From NCBI GenBank assembly GCA_000310025.1, contig FN649734.1, forward strand, positions 4,626,441-4,690,440: a stretch of DNA of 64,000 nt, in the 5' to 3' direction. The notes beneath the pieces were generated by a model. It worked only from the letters and a program-made list of their open reading frames with translations, searched no databases and was not told the DNA's origin. The stretch's first letter is position 1; each line of letters starts with the position of its first letter. Below are positions 56,701 through 64,000 of the stretch, one piece after another. This stretch comes from Ectocarpus siliculosus (lineage: Eukaryota; Sar; Phaeophyceae; Ectocarpales; Ectocarpaceae). The position numbers and the translations under genes were made by a program.

Positions 56701-58518
56701 CATTGTGGGCATCAAATGGTGATGTGCTTGACTTCTTGATACATCGACTCTTGTTTGTTTGGGCTGTCCTGGGCGCGAGCACACGTACGTACAGCATCAC
56801 AGACGGCCAAGCAGGTGTATTTTTTCTCCCGACATGCACCAAACCCAACGTATTTCGAGAATCACCAAGTGGAAGTTCGTCATGCTGTATGGATAGTATC
56901 CGCGTACATAGGTTTCGTTGCTTTTCTGACGGCGCACTGCTGTCGAACAAGGCCCCAGTTTCGCGTGATCTGTTGTACAAAATAGACCAAATCGGTCGTT
57001 GACATCGGACAAAGAAACGTAGTCCGACGAAAGGCCATAGCTTCTCGCTCGACGTCAACAATACCGACTTGCTTCATAGTTTCCTGACAAGAGAGTTTTC
57101 CAAATTGGTTTACTTGCCAATCGTCGTAGCACTAACTCTTCACGCTTTTTAGACTACAGGAGCTTGGCATAGACCAGATCTACCTATACAAACCACGGGA
57201 ATCAAGCTACGAGCCTTGCCACCGAGGCATAATACTCTTCATTACGGCAACTACGGCATGCTAAACGCTCTCAACGGAAGAAACGTGCACCTGGAACGAC
57301 GTCTCTCGGTACTACTTCAACGTTCTCTTTCTTATCCTAACGGAACACAAACGGAGGATGGACAAGAACATGTCCACAACAATAAAGGGGCGCACACTCA
57401 CGGGGCTCTTTTCTCTCCAGGGGCACAACAAAGTGGGAAACTCTCGTGGGAACCGCATATCTAGCGGAAAAAACTGATCCGTCAACTTCAACGCGGGACG
57501 TCTTGATGGGCAACGAATTCCAGACACAAACAGATGAAGGCGTTCTCCTCCACCGGGACTGCGGCCAACTCTTGTCGCAGGCAACTCCGAGAAAAAAAGA
57601 AAGCGTCATTTGTCTCGGAAAACCCACAACATGCGGCGCAAATTCCACGATGGATGCTGCCCACGCTGGTCATCTTTACCTTTTACCGGCTTCAAACTTG
57701 GTTTCCGCCTCGAGATTCTTCTCCAAGCAGGCAACGAGTGTCGTTGACAAAAACGAACTACCTCGTCGCTCGTTATCCCCACACATTACCACAAAAGGAT
57801 CTCCTCAAGCTCTTCAATCGACGTCCAGCAAACCTGTTTCAGGATCGCCAAGACCCCCAAAACACCAAGCATGCTTACCCCCAGCATGCGCCCCTCGCCC
57901 CCAGCAAACATTTATTTATATTGATCAAACCTACCACCGATATCGAAAACCCTCCGCAGTAACTGCGTGTTCATCTCTGATGTAACGGCAAAGCGAAAAC
58001 AGGGGGACACACCCTCAGCGGCATCCACGAGATAACCATTACTGTCTCCGGGAAACAAGACAGTATTTCAAAATACGAACACGAAGGGCCAACAGAAACA
58101 CGAACAAAACCAGCACCGGCATAACAACCGCAAAGACTATCCGGGGCTGGTCCTAAATCTATACTCATTCGCGGGCAACCGCAACAAAAATATGGTATTG
58201 GAAAACCAGGCAAGGACGGGACAGCACACATGGAAACCTAGGAAATACCCCCCTACTTCTCTGATGGCTTACTCGGGAGATTGCCTCGAACGGCGTCCCA
58301 CCAACCTTGGCCCCTCCAAAAACTACTGGAATTTTCAACAATTTTCAGTAAATATACAAAAAAGTGCCACCGAACATCATTCCACCCTTGAGAAGGAAAG
58401 CCGAAATATTGAGCACCTCGGCCGTTACCGGCTGCAAGCAAACCGGGCACATCTTTTTTTCGTGGTTGTCACCGTCCGTTGTAGGCTTGTGAAAGAAAAT
58501 GTAAATGGCTTCGCCGTT
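53799..58518. other. Intergenic region without a supported gene
   Basis: It may begin with a frameshifted C-terminus of the ankyrin gene (to 53997). A family C repeat lies at 54131-54258. Overlapping frames at 56.6-58.0 kb in an AT-richer background look like a decayed element, but no reverse transcriptase, integrase or transposase motif could be named. The right end is the 3' flank of the beta-tubulin gene. Confidence 0.5.
54131..54258 (+). repeat. Dispersed repeat family C, copy 3
   Basis: It contains gttggcctgtgaccaaggca, catcggcgtcagttggacc, ggtactgagcagagacc and tttttgatgtcaagac, in the same order as the copies at 47135 and 22862. Confidence 0.6.
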
Positions 58519-63568
<5,050 letters not shown>

Positions 63569-63857
63569 GGCTTTGCTGCGTGTTGTTATTCTGAGCGTGT
63601 AGCAGGGCCAAGAGCGTGTGTGAGATGAAGGAGATGAGCGCGCCCTCTGTATGCGGAAAACACAACGGCTGTTTTTGTATTTCTGTATACCCCCCCTCCT
63701 GGATCTCAAAATATGAAAACTGAAGGGGGGGGGGGGCGGGGGGGGTAGGTCCCCTCCATCTCTCTTGTTCCCTCTCCATCTCTCTCTCTCACCGCCAGGC
63801 ACTCCATCTGACCCTTCCCAGCACGCCCGTCCACCTTACCTCTACCTCAGCGCAACC
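63569..63857. promoter_or_regulatory. Putative bidirectional promoter between divergent beta-tubulin genes
   Basis: Only 289 bases separate the ATG of the minus-strand beta-tubulin from the ATG of the plus-strand one. The interval has a G tract at about 63725-63746, flanking pyrimidine stretches and no obvious TATA box. Any core promoters must lie here or overlap the leaders, unless leader introns move the start sites. Confidence 0.6.
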
Positions 63858-64000
63858 ATGAGGGAGATCGTCCACGTTCAAGCAGGTGATTTACTTTCTT
63901 CAGGGTCGATTTTGTGAGAAAGAGCTGCGTCGTCGCAATGGGCAACGATGTGTGTTGTGTGGCCGCTCTCCTCCCTATTCTTGCTAACGCCATGTCGCTG
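63858..64000 (+). CDS. TUBB: Second beta-tubulin gene, first exon only
   Basis: Exon 63858-63885 encodes MREIVHVQA plus the first base of the next codon and ends at gcag|gtgatt. The intron sits at the same position and phase as intron 1 of the minus-strand gene, and the peptide is the canonical beta-tubulin start. The remainder lies beyond the window; the bases to 64000 read as intron. The initiation context caaccATGA is good. With only ten residues the call rests on exact N-terminal match, conserved intron position and the divergent neighbour. Confidence 0.85.

Noticed and set aside
56567-57985. Overlapping 130-180-residue frames that might be retrotransposon remains
   Set aside because: No recognisable reverse transcriptase, integrase, protease or zinc-knuckle motif could be read in any frame, so no mobile element is claimed.

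Overview
The window looks like nuclear DNA of a multicellular stramenopile, most probably a brown alga close to Ectocarpus. The inference rests on intron-dense genes with GT-AG introns of roughly 0.2-2.5 kb, GC-rich exons, long Ala/Gly/Ser/Gln runs, arrays of the short-period GHLxILKWAxxxGCxWDxxTC ankyrin type, and a beta-tubulin gene. No organelle, prokaryotic or CRISPR features were seen. Gene models were built by chaining exons whose frames and splice phases agree; none has transcript support.

Layout. 1-451: truncated start of a minus-strand gene running off the left edge into poor sequence. 2679-14364 (+): eight-exon gene for a 272-residue charged coiled-coil protein; its 5.7-kb sixth intron holds a ~915-bp foldback palindrome and degenerate repeats. 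17147-17412 (+): possible two-exon 64-residue gene. 18.4-19.4 kb (+): coding-like sequence, perhaps 5' exons of the next gene. 21412-30951 (+): ten-exon gene for a ~1323-residue ADA3-like (SAGA acetyltransferase module) protein with a Tudor/chromo-barrel-like domain and a long disordered tail. 30952-37178: gene-poor, with one MITE. 37179-42201 (+): four-exon gene for a ~1282-residue protein with a Gln-rich coiled coil, a long hydrophobic membrane region and a large array of 13-residue SGVSR-type repeats. 42747-48652 (+): eight-exon ankyrin gene with about ten 26-27-residue repeats. 52332-53798 (+): second, single-exon ankyrin gene with an in-frame stop. 58519-63568 (-) and 63858 onward (+): head-to-head beta-tubulin genes with 289 bp between start codons; the minus copy is complete in six exons including a 17-bp microexon.

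Several dispersed repeat families (two tRNA-like SINE candidates, a ~230-250-bp TIR element, at least two other families) sit in introns and intergenic DNA. Both N-gaps appear to be false: each flank is a degraded copy of the opposite flank, pivoting on a poly-G tract, so each gap region carries about 0.4-0.5 kb of spurious duplicated sequence. The first ~320 bases look like the right half of a third such artefact.

No operon-like cooperation is evident. The chromatin factor, the membrane repeat protein, the ankyrin genes and the tubulins are independent neighbours. The most novel items are the ADA3-Tudor fusion, the SGVSR-repeat membrane protein and the divergent beta-tubulin pair.
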